A stretch of DNA of 64,000 nucleotides, taken from positions 1 to 64,000 of the forward strand of contig NZ_NPEG01000013.1 in the NCBI RefSeq assembly GCF_002812045.1. Reading direction: 5' to 3'. Below the pieces are notes generated by a model. That model saw nothing but the letters and a program-made list of their open reading frames with translations. It did no database searches and was not told the DNA's origin. A program made the position numbers and the translations under genes. Within the stretch, counting starts at the first letter, position 1. Every line of letters begins with the position of its first letter. The DNA is from Leptospira haakeii (GTDB lineage Bacteria; Spirochaetota; Leptospiria; Leptospirales; Leptospiraceae). Positions 43,960 through 57,509 of the stretch are shown piece after piece.

Positions 43960-43993
43960 AAAACGGCGAAAGGAACACTCCATTCGCCGTTTT
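43960..43993. terminator. Bidirectional terminator between convergent genes
   Basis: AAAACGGCGAA (43960-43970) and TTCGCCGTTTT (43983-43993) form an 11-bp stem whose A/T ends give a U-run on both strands. Confidence 0.85.
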
Positions 43994-44020
43994 GACCTTA
44001 AGAGAGATATTCGGTTTTGT

Positions 44021-46033
<2,013 letters not shown>

Positions 46034-46230
46034 GCTACGTCTCTGTTTAAGGTCTTGCGGTTAATCTGGTTTCGGTGCTTAGAGCTCGAACTTTAAGGTT
46101 GGATACGCGATTTCCGGAGAATACTTTCTATCCTTGGAAGGCTTATTGTCATTCTATTTTTTGGGAAAAACGATTTGAATTCTACCCTAGCCAAAAGGAA
46201 CTGTTCTTTGGGGCTTTTCGTAAAGAACAG

Positions 46231-47229
46231 ATGACACATAATCCTCCAGAGTTTAGCGAGAAAAAATGGATCCCGGACGGATTTCATTTTTTTGGACCGA
46301 ACGAGAGTTCGGAAAGAAGGGAACTTCTAAATTCCCTCAGTTCCAAGCTCAAAGAATTCAAATACTCTGAGGTATTTTTACCTTCTTTTGATTATTCTTC
46401 TTCTTTTTTGCTTACCATGTCAGCAGAAGACTCCTCTGCTTTATATAGATTCAGGGATTCTGATGGAAATGAGATCTCTCCTAGCGCGGATTTGACTGTT
46501 CAGGCCGTAAAAGGTATGGCCGGTTTTGCGCACCGCAAAGAAAACCAACGTATCTTTTATCAGGGAAAAATTTTCAGAGACTATGGTAGAAAGAGCGGAT
46601 CTAGAAAAGAAATCCTGCAAGTAGGTGCAGAGCATATAGGTGGTTCGGGTTCTTCTGCTATTTTAGGAATTTTGAAAGAGATTTCTGGATTGTTCTCCGG
46701 AATTAAACTGCGTTCGCCATTGACCGTCGTGCTCGGTAACGTTGGAGTCTTTCATTCCGTTCTTGAGTCACTGGAACTTTCCAGATCTGAAAAAAGGCAA
46801 TTATCGTTTTTATTATATAGGAAAAATCTTCCGGAGATCCGCCGTTTTCTGGAAAACAGAAACGCTTCTAGGATTTTCCCGGTATTAGAATCTTTATGTT
46901 TGGGATTTGTTTCTCATAAGGAAGATCTAGGTAAGAAGTTTGCGTCTTTAGGACTTTCTGATTCTTTCCAAAAGATCATTTCTGAAACAGGTGAAATTAT
47001 AGGTTCACTCGGCAAAACTCCCGGTTTGGAATTTTGTTCAGATTATACTCTTATTCCGGATTTGGAATATTATACTGGATTCGTTTTCCAAGGTTACGTA
47101 TCCGGAAGTTCAGAACCAGTTCTAACCGGAGGAGCTTATGATCATTTGTACGAGCTATTCTCCGGAACCCAAAAAGACGCCTGTGGATTTGCAATCAATG
47201 TAGATGCACTGGAAGCAGTATTGGAATAA
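46231..47229 (+). CDS. hisZ: ATP phosphoribosyltransferase regulatory subunit (HisRS-like)
   Basis: The 332-residue HisRS paralogue lacks aminoacylation-specific parts. Features include IPDGFHFFGP at the N terminus, SPSADLTVQAVKG, RIFYQGKIFRDY, GAEHIGG and the C-terminal YYTGFVFQGYV...LTGGAYDHL. HisZ partners short HisG in the first step of histidine synthesis. A longer frame starts at 46075, but MTHNPPEF at 46231 fits the family start. It is followed by purA 60 bases on, as in several bacteria. Confidence 0.78.
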   Translation: MTHNPPEFSEKKWIPDGFHFFGPNESSERRELLNSLSSKLKEFKYSEVFLPSFDYSSSFLLTMSAEDSSALYRFRDSDGNEISPSADLTVQAVKGMAGFAHRKENQRIFYQGKIFRDYGRKSGSRKEILQVGAEHIGGSGSSAILGILKEISGLFSGIKLRSPLTVVLGNVGVFHSVLESLELSRSEKRQLSFLLYRKNLPEIRRFLENRNASRIFPVLESLCLGFVSHKEDLGKKFASLGLSDSFQKIISETGEIIGSLGKTPGLEFCSDYTLIPDLEYYTGFVFQGYVSGSSEPVLTGGAYDHLYELFSGTQKDACGFAINVDALEAVLE

Positions 47230-47286
47230 TATGAAATTATATAAATCTATCGGTCAGATACAAAAGAAACAGGAATTAAGGAATAA

Positions 47287-48564
<1,278 letters not shown>

Positions 48565-48629
48565 ACCAAACGAAAGTTTTTTGCGTTTGGAAACTCCTCC
48601 AAACTAGTAAAAAACTATGTGAAATTCGT

Positions 48630-48657
48630 TTGACCAGAGAGGGCCGAAAAATATCGT
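48630..48657 (+). promoter_or_regulatory. Sigma-70-type promoter for the tRNA-Lys/tRNA-Glu pair
   Basis: TTGACC (48630-48635) and TATCGT (48652-48657) are 16 bases apart. The predicted start falls a few bases before tRNA-Lys at 48670. Confidence 0.5.
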
Positions 48658-48669
48658 GTTCTTACGTTC

Positions 48670-48742
48670 GAGTCGTTAGCTCAGCTGGTAGAGCATCTCA
48701 CTTTTAATGAGAGGGTCTTGGGTTCGAATCCCAAACGACTCA
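48670..48742 (+). tRNA. tRNA-Lys (TTT)
   Basis: A 73-base cloverleaf: acceptor GAGTCGT/ACGACTC, D arm GCTCAGCTGGTAGAGC, anticodon TTT in ACTTTTAAT, T arm TTGGGTTCGAATCCCAA. Confidence 0.95.
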
Positions 48743-48760
48743 AGCTGAACTAATTAAAAC

Positions 48761-48832
48761 GCCGCCATCGTCTAGTGGTTAGGACACCAGGTTTTCATCC
48801 TGGTAACCGGAGTTCAATTCTCCGTGGCGGTA
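48761..48832 (+). tRNA. tRNA-Glu (TTC)
   Basis: A 72-base cloverleaf with acceptor GCCGCCA/TGGCGGT (terminal G-U) and anticodon TTC in the CCAGG-TTTTCAT-CCTGG arm. CCA appears encoded at 48833-48835. It lies 18 bases after tRNA-Lys. Confidence 0.93.
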
Positions 48833-48836
48833 CCAC

Positions 48837-49727
48837 TCACTTCTTCTTTTTCCCATAAATCTTACAAACCTCTTTCAGATCGCAAGATTCACATAGCTCG
48901 GCGATATAAACACTTTTACATTTACGTAAGATTCCGAGCCTACAAAGTGCAAAGTCCATTCTCAATGGATCTTCCGGATAAAACTTTTGGAAATAGTCCG
49001 TGACTTCTCTGGATTTTTTGAAATCAGAAGTTCTTCTTTCCGTAATTCCTAAAATATTAGAAAGACGATTGATATGAGTATCTAAAGGAAATAATAACTC
49101 CGAGGTTTTGATCCCTTTGTATAAACCAAGATCAGGTTCTTCTTTGCGGACCATCCATCGTAAGAACATACAATAACGTTTATGCGCAGACTTAGGATTT
49201 CCAAGCCCGATCAAAAAACCTAGTCCGTAGGACTTCCAACCAGGATCTAATTGGCTTAAAATTTCAGAAAGCCTGGATTGAAAACCTGAGATCCTTTTTT
49301 CTAAACCAGATTCTTTTGGATGGATTGGACTAAACCAAGATTCTAAAAACTTCTCACCGGTTTTTTCAATTTCCAGATAAGCTAATCGGATCGCTTGTAA
49401 GAACAATAGAATGTCCTTTTCTTTTTGGAAACGATAAGGCCCTAATTTATTTTTCCAGATCTTGGTTCCATGATTGAGTAAATATTGTTTAGGGTGTTTA
49501 CCCATCGGTTCCAAAAGCCTTGCGAGAAAACCTCGGATTGCGGTTACATTGCCATAGGCAAATAACGCGGATAAAAGTCCTACAAATTCTCTATCTTCCG
49601 GAGAATCATATAAATAACATAAGAATAATGGATCTGAATCTAAGAATTCCGGTTTAGTATAATTCTTATATAAAAGATCAAAACTTTTTTTTAGGTTTTT
49701 CTCTTTGGGAAGGGTAGAAGAAGGCAT
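48837..49727 (-). CDS. TIGR02757/DUF2400 family protein
   Basis: The 296-residue cytoplasmic protein has ALFAYGNVTAI, YRFQKEKDIL, LFLRWMVRKEEPDLG, LLFPLDTHINRLSNILG and a C-terminal Cys cluster (LCRLGILRKCKSVYIAELCESCDLKEVCKIY). These are the marks of the TIGR02757 family, related to HhH base-excision glycosylases with a metal or Fe-S-like Cys motif. DNA repair is plausible but not shown. The stop is very close to tRNA-Glu on the other strand. Confidence 0.8.
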   Translation of the reverse strand: MPSSTLPKEKNLKKSFDLLYKNYTKPEFLDSDPLFLCYLYDSPEDREFVGLLSALFAYGNVTAIRGFLARLLEPMGKHPKQYLLNHGTKIWKNKLGPYRFQKEKDILLFLQAIRLAYLEIEKTGEKFLESWFSPIHPKESGLEKRISGFQSRLSEILSQLDPGWKSYGLGFLIGLGNPKSAHKRYCMFLRWMVRKEEPDLGLYKGIKTSELLFPLDTHINRLSNILGITERRTSDFKKSREVTDYFQKFYPEDPLRMDFALCRLGILRKCKSVYIAELCESCDLKEVCKIYGKKKK

Positions 49728-49749
49728 ATTCGCTCTTAGCGATTTCTTT

Positions 49750-50646
49750 TTAAGAGGCCGCTTTTGCTTTTAATGCGATATAGGAACGTGAAGCCAGTTT
49801 TCTTTGTAAGATGCTTTCCATGAACGCAGAAGCTTCCAGCAATTTAGAAAGATCTATTCCGGTTGGAATCCCAGACTTATGGAAGAAGTAAACCAAATCT
49901 TCGGTCGCTAAATTTCCGGATGCACCTTTTGCATAAGGGCAACCGCCTAATCCACCGGAAGAAGAATCAAAGGACCGAATTCCTAATTCATAGGATTTTT
50001 GAACATTCGAGATTGCCATTCCGTATGTATCATGAAAATGTCCTGCTAGTTTATCGGCAGGGATTTCTTTTAGAAGAGTGTTAAGCAATTTTTCGACTTC
50101 TGCAGGAACCGCAGTGCCGATTGTTTCTCCCAGGGATATTTCATAAGCACCTTGGTCCAAAAGTATTTTAGAAACTTCTAAAACCTTTTTTGGATCAATT
50201 TTCCCCTCATAAGGACAATCGATTACTGTGGAAACATAACCTCTTACCAGCACTCCATCTTTCTTTGCTTCTGCAAAAATTTCCTTAAATCCATCTATGG
50301 ATTCTTGTATGGTTCGATTGATATTTTTTTTGGTGAATGATTCCGATGCTGCAGTGAATACGGCTACTTCTTTAAATCCGGAAGAGATTGCCGCTTGGTA
50401 TCCTTTTAAGTTAGGAGTGAGCGCACTAAAATGAACATCTCCTTTCAGATCCAAGGACGCGGAGAGTTCTTTTGCATCTCCTAGTTGAGGAATGTTTTCT
50501 TTTCTTACAAAGGAAGTCGCTTCTATATGTTTTAAGCCGGCCGCGACCAGCTTTTGGATATAAGCTAGTTTATCCTCTGTTGGGACCTCCGACTTTTCAT
50601 TTTGGAGTCCATCTCTTGGTCCTACTTCCGTAATTTTCAAACTCAT
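49750..50646 (-). CDS. Hydroxymethylglutaryl-CoA lyase
   Basis: The 298-residue TIM-barrel enzyme cleaves HMG-CoA to acetoacetate and acetyl-CoA in leucine breakdown. TEVGPRDGLQNEK, the HFHDTYGMA metal ligands and the catalytic Cys loop GGLGGCPYAKGASGN are all present. It lies 22 bases upstream of the TIGR02757 gene, in the same direction, possibly one operon. Confidence 0.92.
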   Translation of the reverse strand: MSLKITEVGPRDGLQNEKSEVPTEDKLAYIQKLVAAGLKHIEATSFVRKENIPQLGDAKELSASLDLKGDVHFSALTPNLKGYQAAISSGFKEVAVFTAASESFTKKNINRTIQESIDGFKEIFAEAKKDGVLVRGYVSTVIDCPYEGKIDPKKVLEVSKILLDQGAYEISLGETIGTAVPAEVEKLLNTLLKEIPADKLAGHFHDTYGMAISNVQKSYELGIRSFDSSSGGLGGCPYAKGASGNLATEDLVYFFHKSGIPTGIDLSKLLEASAFMESILQRKLASRSYIALKAKAAS

Positions 50647-50698
50647 GTCTTTAAGGGATTGATTGTCAGAATTCTAAGCAAGCACTAAACCGGTATCC

Positions 50699-51385
50699 GT
50701 GTCCGAGAAAAAAGAAACTATCATCATTATGGAAGAAGTTTCCCTGTCTTCTTCCGAAAGGACTTACTTATCCGGGGTAAACCTAAAAGTAGAAGCAGGA
50801 GAATTTCTCGGAATTTTGGGCCGTTCCGGTTCTGGAAAGTCCACTCTCTTGCGACTATTATTAGACCTTCCTATTTCTTCTTCTTGGAAAAAAACAGGAA
50901 GTATTCGTATTTTCGGAAAATCGAAAAAAGAAATTCCAGCCAGATGGATCCAACCAGTTTTCCAGGATCCTGTTTTGGGTTTTAATCCAATTTGGACCTT
51001 GGAAAAAAGTTTAAGAGAACCTCTTCAATTATTCAAAGAAGAAAACTTATACGAGTCTTCATTAGAAAAATGGCTATCTATCTTGGGTTTAGAAGGTAAG
51101 GACAGAAATCGGCTCCCTTCTTTTTTTTCGGGAGGAGAGCTTCAGAGATTTTCCCTTCTCCGTGCACTTCTCTGCCGTCCTAAAATTTTATGTTTAGATG
51201 AGGCGACTTCTGCTTTAGATCCTATCTTGAATCATCAGGTTTTGCAGGCTCTCTCCGATCTGAATCGGAAAGAAGGAGTTACTATTCTTTGGGTAACTCA
51301 TAATATTAAATCCGCAAATAAGTTCTGTTCTCGGATTGTGGAAATGGAGGAGTTAAATTCTAATTCTGCCGCCACTTTGAGTTGA
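50699..51385 (+). CDS. ABC transporter ATP-binding protein (Dpp/Opp-type)
   Basis: The 228-residue ATPase has Walker A GRSGSGKST, Q-loop PVFQDP, signature SGGELQR, Walker B ILCLDEATSALD and H-loop VTHN. The VFQDPVLGFNPIWT segment points to the dipeptide/nickel subfamily. No permease or binding protein is adjacent, so the partners are unknown. The start is GTG at 50699; an ATG at 50729 is the alternative. Confidence 0.82.
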   Translation: MSEKKETIIIMEEVSLSSSERTYLSGVNLKVEAGEFLGILGRSGSGKSTLLRLLLDLPISSSWKKTGSIRIFGKSKKEIPARWIQPVFQDPVLGFNPIWTLEKSLREPLQLFKEENLYESSLEKWLSILGLEGKDRNRLPSFFSGGELQRFSLLRALLCRPKILCLDEATSALDPILNHQVLQALSDLNRKEGVTILWVTHNIKSANKFCSRIVEMEELNSNSAATLS

Positions 51386-51412
51386 TCTCACTTGAACGGA
51401 CCTTCTTCCAAT

Positions 51413-51443
51413 AAAAAACCCCAAGGAGAAGTCCTCAGGGTTT
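51413..51443 (-). terminator. Terminator after the gene at 51470
   Basis: AAACCC (51416-51421) pairs with GGGTTT (51438-51443), with an inner AGGA/TCCT stem. On the minus strand it is followed by a U-run. Confidence 0.7.
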
Positions 51444-51469
51444 CAACAAAACTATATCGAAAGAGTTTT

Positions 51470-52093
51470 TTAGAACTCTATATGATACAAGTTTTTGCGG
51501 TCTTTTTTGTCCTTATACAAAGCTAATAGAATGTCTATCCTGTAAATGGAAGAGCGAAGACTTGCTTCTAACAATCTGAGAGCTTTGATCTGGTTTTCGA
51601 GAGACATCTCGTTGAGTCTGGTCACTTCGGTTTTTTCGAAAACTTCGTGAGTAACCTCGCTCGATTTTAAATCTGTCGGTTTGAAGACGATTTTTTTATT
51701 CTCGAACATCACTTCGTAATAGATCCTTTTACTTTCGGATGCTAAAGTGATGTCGGCTACCTTTCCGCTATTGAACTGGAAGGTAATGTATTTGAACAAA
51801 TTGCTCTCATAACCGTCCTGAACTTGGAAAGGAATGTCTTCCGTGACAATGGTTTGGCGTTTCTCATACTTCGGCATCAGGACCACGAGAATATCGTGTT
51901 TGCGCTCCAAGTCTTTTAATCTTTCGTTGATCGTTGCTTCTAGACCTACGATGATTTTTTTAAGGGACTTGGTGTACTCGCTTGTTTCGTCCTGAAATAC
52001 GTCCGCCTCGTTGACCTTCTGTTTTTGTTGGGCCAATAATGGAACGAAGAAGAAGAGGGTCGCCAAAGCGAAAAGCCTGGTTTGGTTTTTCAT
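51470..52093 (-). CDS. Exported helical protein of unknown function
   Basis: The 207-residue product has a signal peptide (LFALATLFFFVPLLAQ) and long helical segments at both ends (EYTKSLKKIIVGLEATINERLKDLERKHD and a C-terminal LNEMSLENQIKALRLLEASL). No family recognised. It is 64 bases after the TPR gene on the same strand, so the two may be an operon. Confidence 0.6.
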   Translation of the reverse strand: MKNQTRLFALATLFFFVPLLAQQKQKVNEADVFQDETSEYTKSLKKIIVGLEATINERLKDLERKHDILVVLMPKYEKRQTIVTEDIPFQVQDGYESNLFKYITFQFNSGKVADITLASESKRIYYEVMFENKKIVFKPTDLKSSEVTHEVFEKTEVTRLNEMSLENQIKALRLLEASLRSSIYRIDILLALYKDKKDRKNLYHIEF

Positions 52094-52156
52094 TGGATCC
52101 TCCGTCCGTAAGATTGGACGGATTATTTTGATTTGCCAAGTCTTTTTCGGGTTTGG

Positions 52157-53200
52157 CTATTGCCCTTCCTTCTCAGCTTCCTCGTCCGCGGCCTTGATCT
52201 CCGCGAATCTTTTTGCCAGGTCCCTTCTTCTTTCTATAATTTTTAGCGAGAATTCAGTAAAGAAAGGGTCATTGGGGAATTTTAATAACTCGTCATATTC
52301 TTTTGCAGCCGTGACATAATCGCCGATCTTACTAGCTGTCTCCGCAAAATAAAAATGAAATTTTTTATTATAAGGCCTCTTCTTCCCTTGGTCGTCGTAT
52401 AGATCCGTGTTTCTGAAGATCTTGTAAGCATAATAATCCCTGCCTCCCATGATCTCCAGACGAGCGAGTCCAAGCTTGGCATCGGGGCTATTCTGGTCGA
52501 TGGTTAATGCTTTTTTAATATAAATTTGGGCTCTATTCTTTAAATCCGTTCTGATATAATGTTCTGCGAGTAGTACCAGTGCTTCCGTTTGGAACTGATT
52601 CAGCTCGACGGCTTTTTTATAATATATGACCGCTTGTATTTGTTCGTTCAGAAGTTCGTAAAGAACTCCCAAATGCATATAAGTTCTGTAATATTTGGGG
52701 ACTTCTGCGATTGCATATTCATACTGAAAGATCGCCTTCTGGTATTTTTTTTCTATATGATAAGCTCTTCCTAGATTATATCTAAAAGCGAAGAAGGAAG
52801 GATCAAATCTCATTCCCGCTTCTAACATAGAGATAGCCTTTTCTCTTTTTTTAGGATCTGCGGACTGCAATAAGCCTACTGCTTCGTTATTGAAGATCCC
52901 GCTATTGGTGATCTGTTTTCCTTCGTATTCAAAACTTGCTTTGGATGGGGGAGGGGCGCCTTTCCAATGTCTACCTGCCGCCACTATAAAGTCCTGTTCT
53001 GATCTAGCAAGGCTTCCGTCTTGGTAAAACTCAGGATCTAAAAAATCATTCTCTCCCCAGAGTATTCCTGCGTATTCAGAGTCGCCTATTTTGAATTGAG
53101 CATGTATGATATTGGGAAAGATCAATAATAAAAATAAGCAGAGTGACTTGGCAAAATTTAAGCCTTGTAAATACTCTTTTAAAAGGGAAATTGTCCTCAT
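52157..53200 (-). CDS. Exported TPR-repeat protein
   Basis: The 347-residue product has a signal peptide ([16 protein letters not shown]). Four or five tetratricopeptide repeats run from about residue 120 to 290 ([26 protein letters not shown] and [27 protein letters not shown] are clear). The start at 53200 (MRTISLL) is preferred to 53218. Its 5' end overlaps the start of the divergent ccmA by about ten bases or more. Function unknown; TPRs usually mediate protein contacts. Confidence 0.75.
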   Translation of the reverse strand: MRTISLLKEYLQGLNFAKSLCLFLLLIFPNIIHAQFKIGDSEYAGILWGENDFLDPEFYQDGSLARSEQDFIVAAGRHWKGAPPPSKASFEYEGKQITNSGIFNNEAVGLLQSADPKKREKAISMLEAGMRFDPSFFAFRYNLGRAYHIEKKYQKAIFQYEYAIAEVPKYYRTYMHLGVLYELLNEQIQAVIYYKKAVELNQFQTEALVLLAEHYIRTDLKNRAQIYIKKALTIDQNSPDAKLGLARLEIMGGRDYYAYKIFRNTDLYDDQGKKRPYNKKFHFYFAETASKIGDYVTAAKEYDELLKFPNDPFFTEFSLKIIERRRDLAKRFAEIKAADEEAEKEGQ

Positions 53201-53823
53201 TGGTCCCATTACAAACATCGATTCCAGTATTGGAATGTTCTAACCTATCGTACAGTATCGGACGAAAATCGGTTTTAAAGAACGTTTCCTTTTCCGTTTT
53301 TCCGAACGAGATCTTATTTGTGAGAGGAATGAACGGCTCCGGAAAGACTACACTTCTTAAGTCGATTTTGCAATACGATAAATTCAAGGGCCAGATCAAA
53401 TTTCCTTCTTCTAAATCCGCTAAACTTTCTTACCTGGGCCATGATCTGGGATTATATACTACACTTAGCCTAGAAGAAAATTTGGAATATTTCAGAGGTA
53501 TTGCAGGCGATTGCCGTCCGGAAGATCAGATCATTTCTTGGTTAAAAGATTTTCGTCTTTGGCAAAGAAGAAAGGATCCTGTATCTTCTTTTTCTCGCGG
53601 GATGAAACAGAAGGCAGCGGTAGTGCGTGCTCTTTTGCCTAACGTGGATCTTTATCTTTTGGATGAGCCCTTGACAGCTTTGGACAGCGAGGGAGAATCC
53701 AAAGCAAGATCAGTTTTGGAGAATGTATTAAATTCTTCTTCTATCATTATGGTGACCCACGATCCTAATTTTAGTTTAAATGCAAGGTCCAGACTTTTGG
53801 AATTGGGAGAAAATTCCAAATGA
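53191..53823 (+). CDS. ccmA: Haem exporter ATP-binding protein
   Basis: The 210-residue ABC ATPase has Walker [10 protein letters not shown], the CcmA-like [23 protein letters not shown], signature [16 protein letters not shown], and [12 protein letters not shown]. With CcmB and CcmC just downstream it belongs to the system I cytochrome c maturation haem exporter. The true start is unclear: TTG 53191 has AAGGG before it, but TTGs at 53200 and 53230 and an ATG at 53143 are in frame. Confidence 0.82.
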   Translation: MSSLVPLQTSIPVLECSNLSYSIGRKSVLKNVSFSVFPNEILFVRGMNGSGKTTLLKSILQYDKFKGQIKFPSSKSAKLSYLGHDLGLYTTLSLEENLEYFRGIAGDCRPEDQIISWLKDFRLWQRRKDPVSSFSRGMKQKAAVVRALLPNVDLYLLDEPLTALDSEGESKARSVLENVLNSSSIIMVTHDPNFSLNARSRLLELGENSK

Positions 53824-54488
53824 AAGCGATTTTATCTCTGATCCGAAAAGAGTTCCGTTTATTAGGAAAAGCAAGCAATGGGATCCTTTCATTACTCGTT
53901 TTAGTTTCCGCGATGGTGTTTTTATTCCATTATGCATTGGAAAGAAACGGCAAAATAGATCTGATTGCTCTGATCGGGTTGAAATGGGCGATTTTATTTG
54001 TCGCCTCATTCGTATTAGTTGGACAATTCACTTGGGAAGAGAGAGAAGCGGGTGGCGGAACCGCGAGCAGGCTTTTTATTTCTCCTTGGGTTTTATATTT
54101 TTCTAAATCGATTTTAGTATTTATAGCGTTGTCTGGCGCAGCGATTTATTTGATGGGGCTTTTTGCTTTAATGTTCTCTGCATTTCCCGCAGACATAAAC
54201 GAGTTCGGAAGACAAATCGTATTTTTCTTTCCCGGTCTATTATGCCTTTCTTTTTTGGGGGTCTGTCTTTCCCATATCAGTTTATCTTCTCGCCTCAAGG
54301 AAATACTACTTCCGTTACTACTAGTACCTCTTTCTATTCCGGTATTTTTGTATGGGATGGAAGCGGAGAGAAAATTTATCTCCCAACCTTTTTCTGCCTT
54401 GGTGGGCTCATTTGTTCTAATTTTGGCATTTGCTTTTTTTTACGGTTCCATGGGCGCACTTCTGGTAGAAATGACTTCCGACGAATAG
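53820..54488 (+). CDS. ccmB: Haem exporter membrane subunit
   Basis: The 222-residue protein has six TM helices. The [24 protein letters not shown] start and [28 protein letters not shown] are typical of CcmB. It overlaps the ccmA stop by 4 bases (ATGA). Confidence 0.88.
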   Translation: MKAILSLIRKEFRLLGKASNGILSLLVLVSAMVFLFHYALERNGKIDLIALIGLKWAILFVASFVLVGQFTWEEREAGGGTASRLFISPWVLYFSKSILVFIALSGAAIYLMGLFALMFSAFPADINEFGRQIVFFFPGLLCLSFLGVCLSHISLSSRLKEILLPLLLVPLSIPVFLYGMEAERKFISQPFSALVGSFVLILAFAFFYGSMGALLVEMTSDE

Positions 54489-54534
54489 GATTCTTGTTGA
54501 TACAATTTGCGGATACCTGCACACTTCCAAGCGT

Positions 54535-55218
54535 ATGAATATTCGCCTCCTGCATCCCGCCTGGGACTGGATACTCTCTCTTTTGTTTTTATCGATTTTT
54601 CCGTTTGCAGTGCTTCTAGGTTTGTACTACCCGAATGTAATCTTGGAGCAGGGGATCTCTCATAGAATTTTTTATTTCCATGTTCCTGTTGCATGGGTAG
54701 CTTTGTATGGTCCCGGAATTTCTTCCATTTGTGCGGTTGCGTATCTAGTAACTAAGAACAAGACCTGGGACACACTTTCACTTTCTGCAAATAAGATTTC
54801 TCTTTTGTTTGCGATTGGTGTTTTGTTTTCAGGACCGATTTGGGCTTATCTTGCTTGGGGAACTCCTTGGGATAGTACTGACGCTCGTTTGAATTCTTTT
54901 TTCGTTTTAGTTCTCAGCCTTGTGGCTTATTTTCTATTGCGGTTTTTGGTTCTGGACCAAACTAAAAAGTATATCTTCTCCGCTTTTTTAAGTTTGTTCT
55001 GCAGTGTGAATGCTATTTTAACCTGGGGAGCAATTCGTTGGATGGACAATCCTGGAAATCACCCTTCTTCCGTATTGGGAAAAAAGGGAATGGATCCTGA
55101 TATGAGGATTTCCTTTTGGTTAGGGATTTTAGCATATCATATACTTTTTTTGCTCTTATACAGGATAGTTTATCGTTTGGATAAGATCAAAGCGGTGAGA
55201 GAAGAATTGTTGGATTGA
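54535..55218 (+). CDS. ccmC: Haem-handling cytochrome c maturation protein
   Basis: The 227-residue, six-TM protein has the CcmC haem-handling WWD-like motif WGAIRWMDN, flanked by histidines ([14 protein letters not shown] and AYHILFLL). It loads haem for CcmE. Other Ccm genes (D to H) are not in this window. It lies 46 bases after ccmB. Confidence 0.88.
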   Translation: MNIRLLHPAWDWILSLLFLSIFPFAVLLGLYYPNVILEQGISHRIFYFHVPVAWVALYGPGISSICAVAYLVTKNKTWDTLSLSANKISLLFAIGVLFSGPIWAYLAWGTPWDSTDARLNSFFVLVLSLVAYFLLRFLVLDQTKKYIFSAFLSLFCSVNAILTWGAIRWMDNPGNHPSSVLGKKGMDPDMRISFWLGILAYHILFLLLYRIVYRLDKIKAVREELLD

Positions 55219-55270
55219 AAAATTCACTCAATTTTATAAAATACGAATTTTGTAATGATAAGGAAGGATC

Positions 55271-56419
55271 GTGGATAGAGAGAAGCAAGAGAGCCAATTG
55301 AATTATTCCGACTATTCTATCCTTGCGGTCGATGATTCGGATATAAATCTCAAACTTTTAGTTCATACTTTAAAACCTCTGGGCTTCCAGGTTTTAACTG
55401 CAATGAATACGGAAGAGGCACGCACACTTCTTGCGACCAATCAGGTGGATGTACTTCTTTTAGATGTGAGTATGCCTGGCCAGGATGGATTTTCCTTTTG
55501 TAAGGAGTTAAGAGAAATAGATAGATTCAACCTTCTTCCAATTCTATTCATCACAGCTTATAATAGAGAGTTGGGATTTGACGAGGCGATCACTCACGGT
55601 GGAGACGACTTTCTTCATAAACCTTTCCAACCTAAAGAATTAGTAGCAAAGATCAGAGCATTTATCCGGATCAAAAATCTTCAGGACGAACTTTTACACC
55701 AAAAGAAAAAGTACGAAAAAGAATTGGTGATGGCGAGAAGAGTTCAACAGGAACTTGTGCCTGAAAAACAATTGGAGTGGAATGGTTACAGCGTGAATTC
55801 AGTCTTCCATCCATTGATGCAGATCGGTGGAGATTTTATAGACGCATGGATAGAAGAGGATAAACTTCATGTGTTTATCGCGGATTGTTCCGGTCACGGA
55901 CCTTCTGCTGCGCTTCTTTCCGCGATGGTGAAGATGCAGGTTTCCAATTTAGGAAGAAGTAATACTCTTGTTGAAAAAGTAAAAACTCTCCGCCAACAAT
56001 TGGAGAAAATCTTACCGGAAGATTTTTCCATTACATTCTTTTATGGTATTCTAGATAAAAAAGGGAAATTTGAATATGCGAATGGAGGTCATCCTCCTCC
56101 GCTATTGTACAATAAAGGTAACGTCGAAGAATTGCCTGGTATGGGACCTTTAATCATTCCGATAGAACTTGGGACAGAGGACGAGTTTAGATCCGTAGTC
56201 TTGGAAAAAGGTGTTTCTCTATTACTTTACACAGATGGGGCCACTGAAATAACGGATGAGAACTATAATATTTTGGGCGAAGAAAGTCTGAAGAAGATCC
56301 TAAAAGAAGCCGTTGAATCCAAAGAAGATATACTGAATTTCTCACTGGAAAGAATATTGGCACATTCAGGAAACATGACCCACGACGATGATATCGCTCT
56401 CATGGTTATCCAAGGATGA
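55271..56419 (+). CDS. Response regulator with SpoIIE phosphatase output
   Basis: The 382-residue protein has a receiver domain (residues 15-130; LAVDDSDIN, phosphoacceptor Asp in LLLDVSMPG, Lys in DFLHKPFQP), a short helical linker, and a PP2C/SpoIIE domain with [21 protein letters not shown] and LYTDGATE. This RsbU/RssB-like design lets a histidine kinase set phosphatase activity toward an anti-sigma antagonist. GTG start with AAGGA before it. Its stop overlaps purC by 4 bases. Confidence 0.9.
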   Translation: MDREKQESQLNYSDYSILAVDDSDINLKLLVHTLKPLGFQVLTAMNTEEARTLLATNQVDVLLLDVSMPGQDGFSFCKELREIDRFNLLPILFITAYNRELGFDEAITHGGDDFLHKPFQPKELVAKIRAFIRIKNLQDELLHQKKKYEKELVMARRVQQELVPEKQLEWNGYSVNSVFHPLMQIGGDFIDAWIEEDKLHVFIADCSGHGPSAALLSAMVKMQVSNLGRSNTLVEKVKTLRQQLEKILPEDFSITFFYGILDKKGKFEYANGGHPPPLLYNKGNVEELPGMGPLIIPIELGTEDEFRSVVLEKGVSLLLYTDGATEITDENYNILGEESLKKILKEAVESKEDILNFSLERILAHSGNMTHDDDIALMVIQG

Positions 56420-57285
56420 GTGAACTCCCAAAACCTTCTTATATTGGCAAAGTCAGAGACGTATACGATTTAGGAAATTCCCTGATATTATCTTCCACCG
56501 ATCGAGTCTCCGCATTCGATGTGGTTTTTCGTCAGATCGTTCCAGGCAAAGGAAAAGTTTTAAATAAGATCTCCGCAGAATGGTTCTCTTACTTTAAGGA
56601 CATTCCGAATCATATCATAGAGACTGATGTTTCTAAATTCCCTTCTCCATTTAAAGATCACCCAGATTTAAAGGATCGTTCTGTTCTTGTCAAAAAATGC
56701 AAACGGATCGATTTCGAATGTGTGGTCCGCGGTTATCTTTCCGGTTCCGGTTGGAAAGAATACAAACAAGACGGCACTCTCGCTTTTAAAAAACTTCCTC
56801 CAGGTTTGAAAGAATCCGAAAAACTGCCAGAGCCGACCTTTACTCCTGCGATCAAAAACGATACAGGCCATGACGAGAATATCTCCGAAGAAAGAATGAA
56901 AAACGAGATCGGATCCGAACTCTTCTCTATTTTAAAGGAAAAATCGATTTCCCTCTATACCAGGGCCGCTGAACTGGTAGCTGGGGCTGGGATTTTGCTC
57001 TGTGATACCAAATTCGAATTTGGGATTTCGGAAGATAAGGTCATCTTGATCGACGAGATTTTGACTCCGGATTCTTCTCGGTACTGGGCTCAAGAATCCT
57101 ATGTTATCGGGACCACTCCGCATAGCATGGACAAACAGATTTTAAGGAATTATCTGGAAAAATCCGGTTGGAACAAGGTTCCTCCAGCTCCGGATCTTCC
57201 TGAGAGTCTGATTGTGGAATTGCAAGCGGCATATAAGGAAATACAGGACCGACTATTAAAATGTTTATCGCAAGAATCAACGTAA
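56416..57285 (+). CDS. purC: Phosphoribosylaminoimidazole-succinocarboxamide synthase
   Basis: The 289-residue SAICAR synthase has [58 protein letters not shown] and [14 protein letters not shown]. It belongs to the longer, yeast-like form. ATG overlaps the stop of the phosphatase gene (ATGA) and its 3' end overlaps purS by 25 bases. Confidence 0.95.
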   Translation: MSELPKPSYIGKVRDVYDLGNSLILSSTDRVSAFDVVFRQIVPGKGKVLNKISAEWFSYFKDIPNHIIETDVSKFPSPFKDHPDLKDRSVLVKKCKRIDFECVVRGYLSGSGWKEYKQDGTLAFKKLPPGLKESEKLPEPTFTPAIKNDTGHDENISEERMKNEIGSELFSILKEKSISLYTRAAELVAGAGILLCDTKFEFGISEDKVILIDEILTPDSSRYWAQESYVIGTTPHSMDKQILRNYLEKSGWNKVPPAPDLPESLIVELQAAYKEIQDRLLKCLSQEST

Positions 57286-57509
57286 CTCTAAAAGAATCAG
57301 TTCTCGATCCTCAAGGGAACACTGTGAAATCCACTCTACAAGAACTGGGCGAAAAAGCTGTCCAAGATGTTCGAGTCGGGAAATACATCGAGGTCAAATT
57401 GGATTCTCCAGATCTCGAAACTGCAAAGAAGACAGTGGCTAATCTCTGCGAAAAACTTTTAGTAAATCATGTGATTGAAACTTATCGTTCGGAGATCATA
57501 ACGGAATGA
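57261..57509 (+). CDS. purS: FGAM synthase, PurS subunit
   Basis: The 82-residue small subunit has [20 protein letters not shown] and [13 protein letters not shown], the standard PurS fold. It forms the three-part FGAM synthase with PurQ and PurL; purL is outside the window. Confidence 0.93.
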   Translation: MFIARINVTLKESVLDPQGNTVKSTLQELGEKAVQDVRVGKYIEVKLDSPDLETAKKTVANLCEKLLVNHVIETYRSEIITE

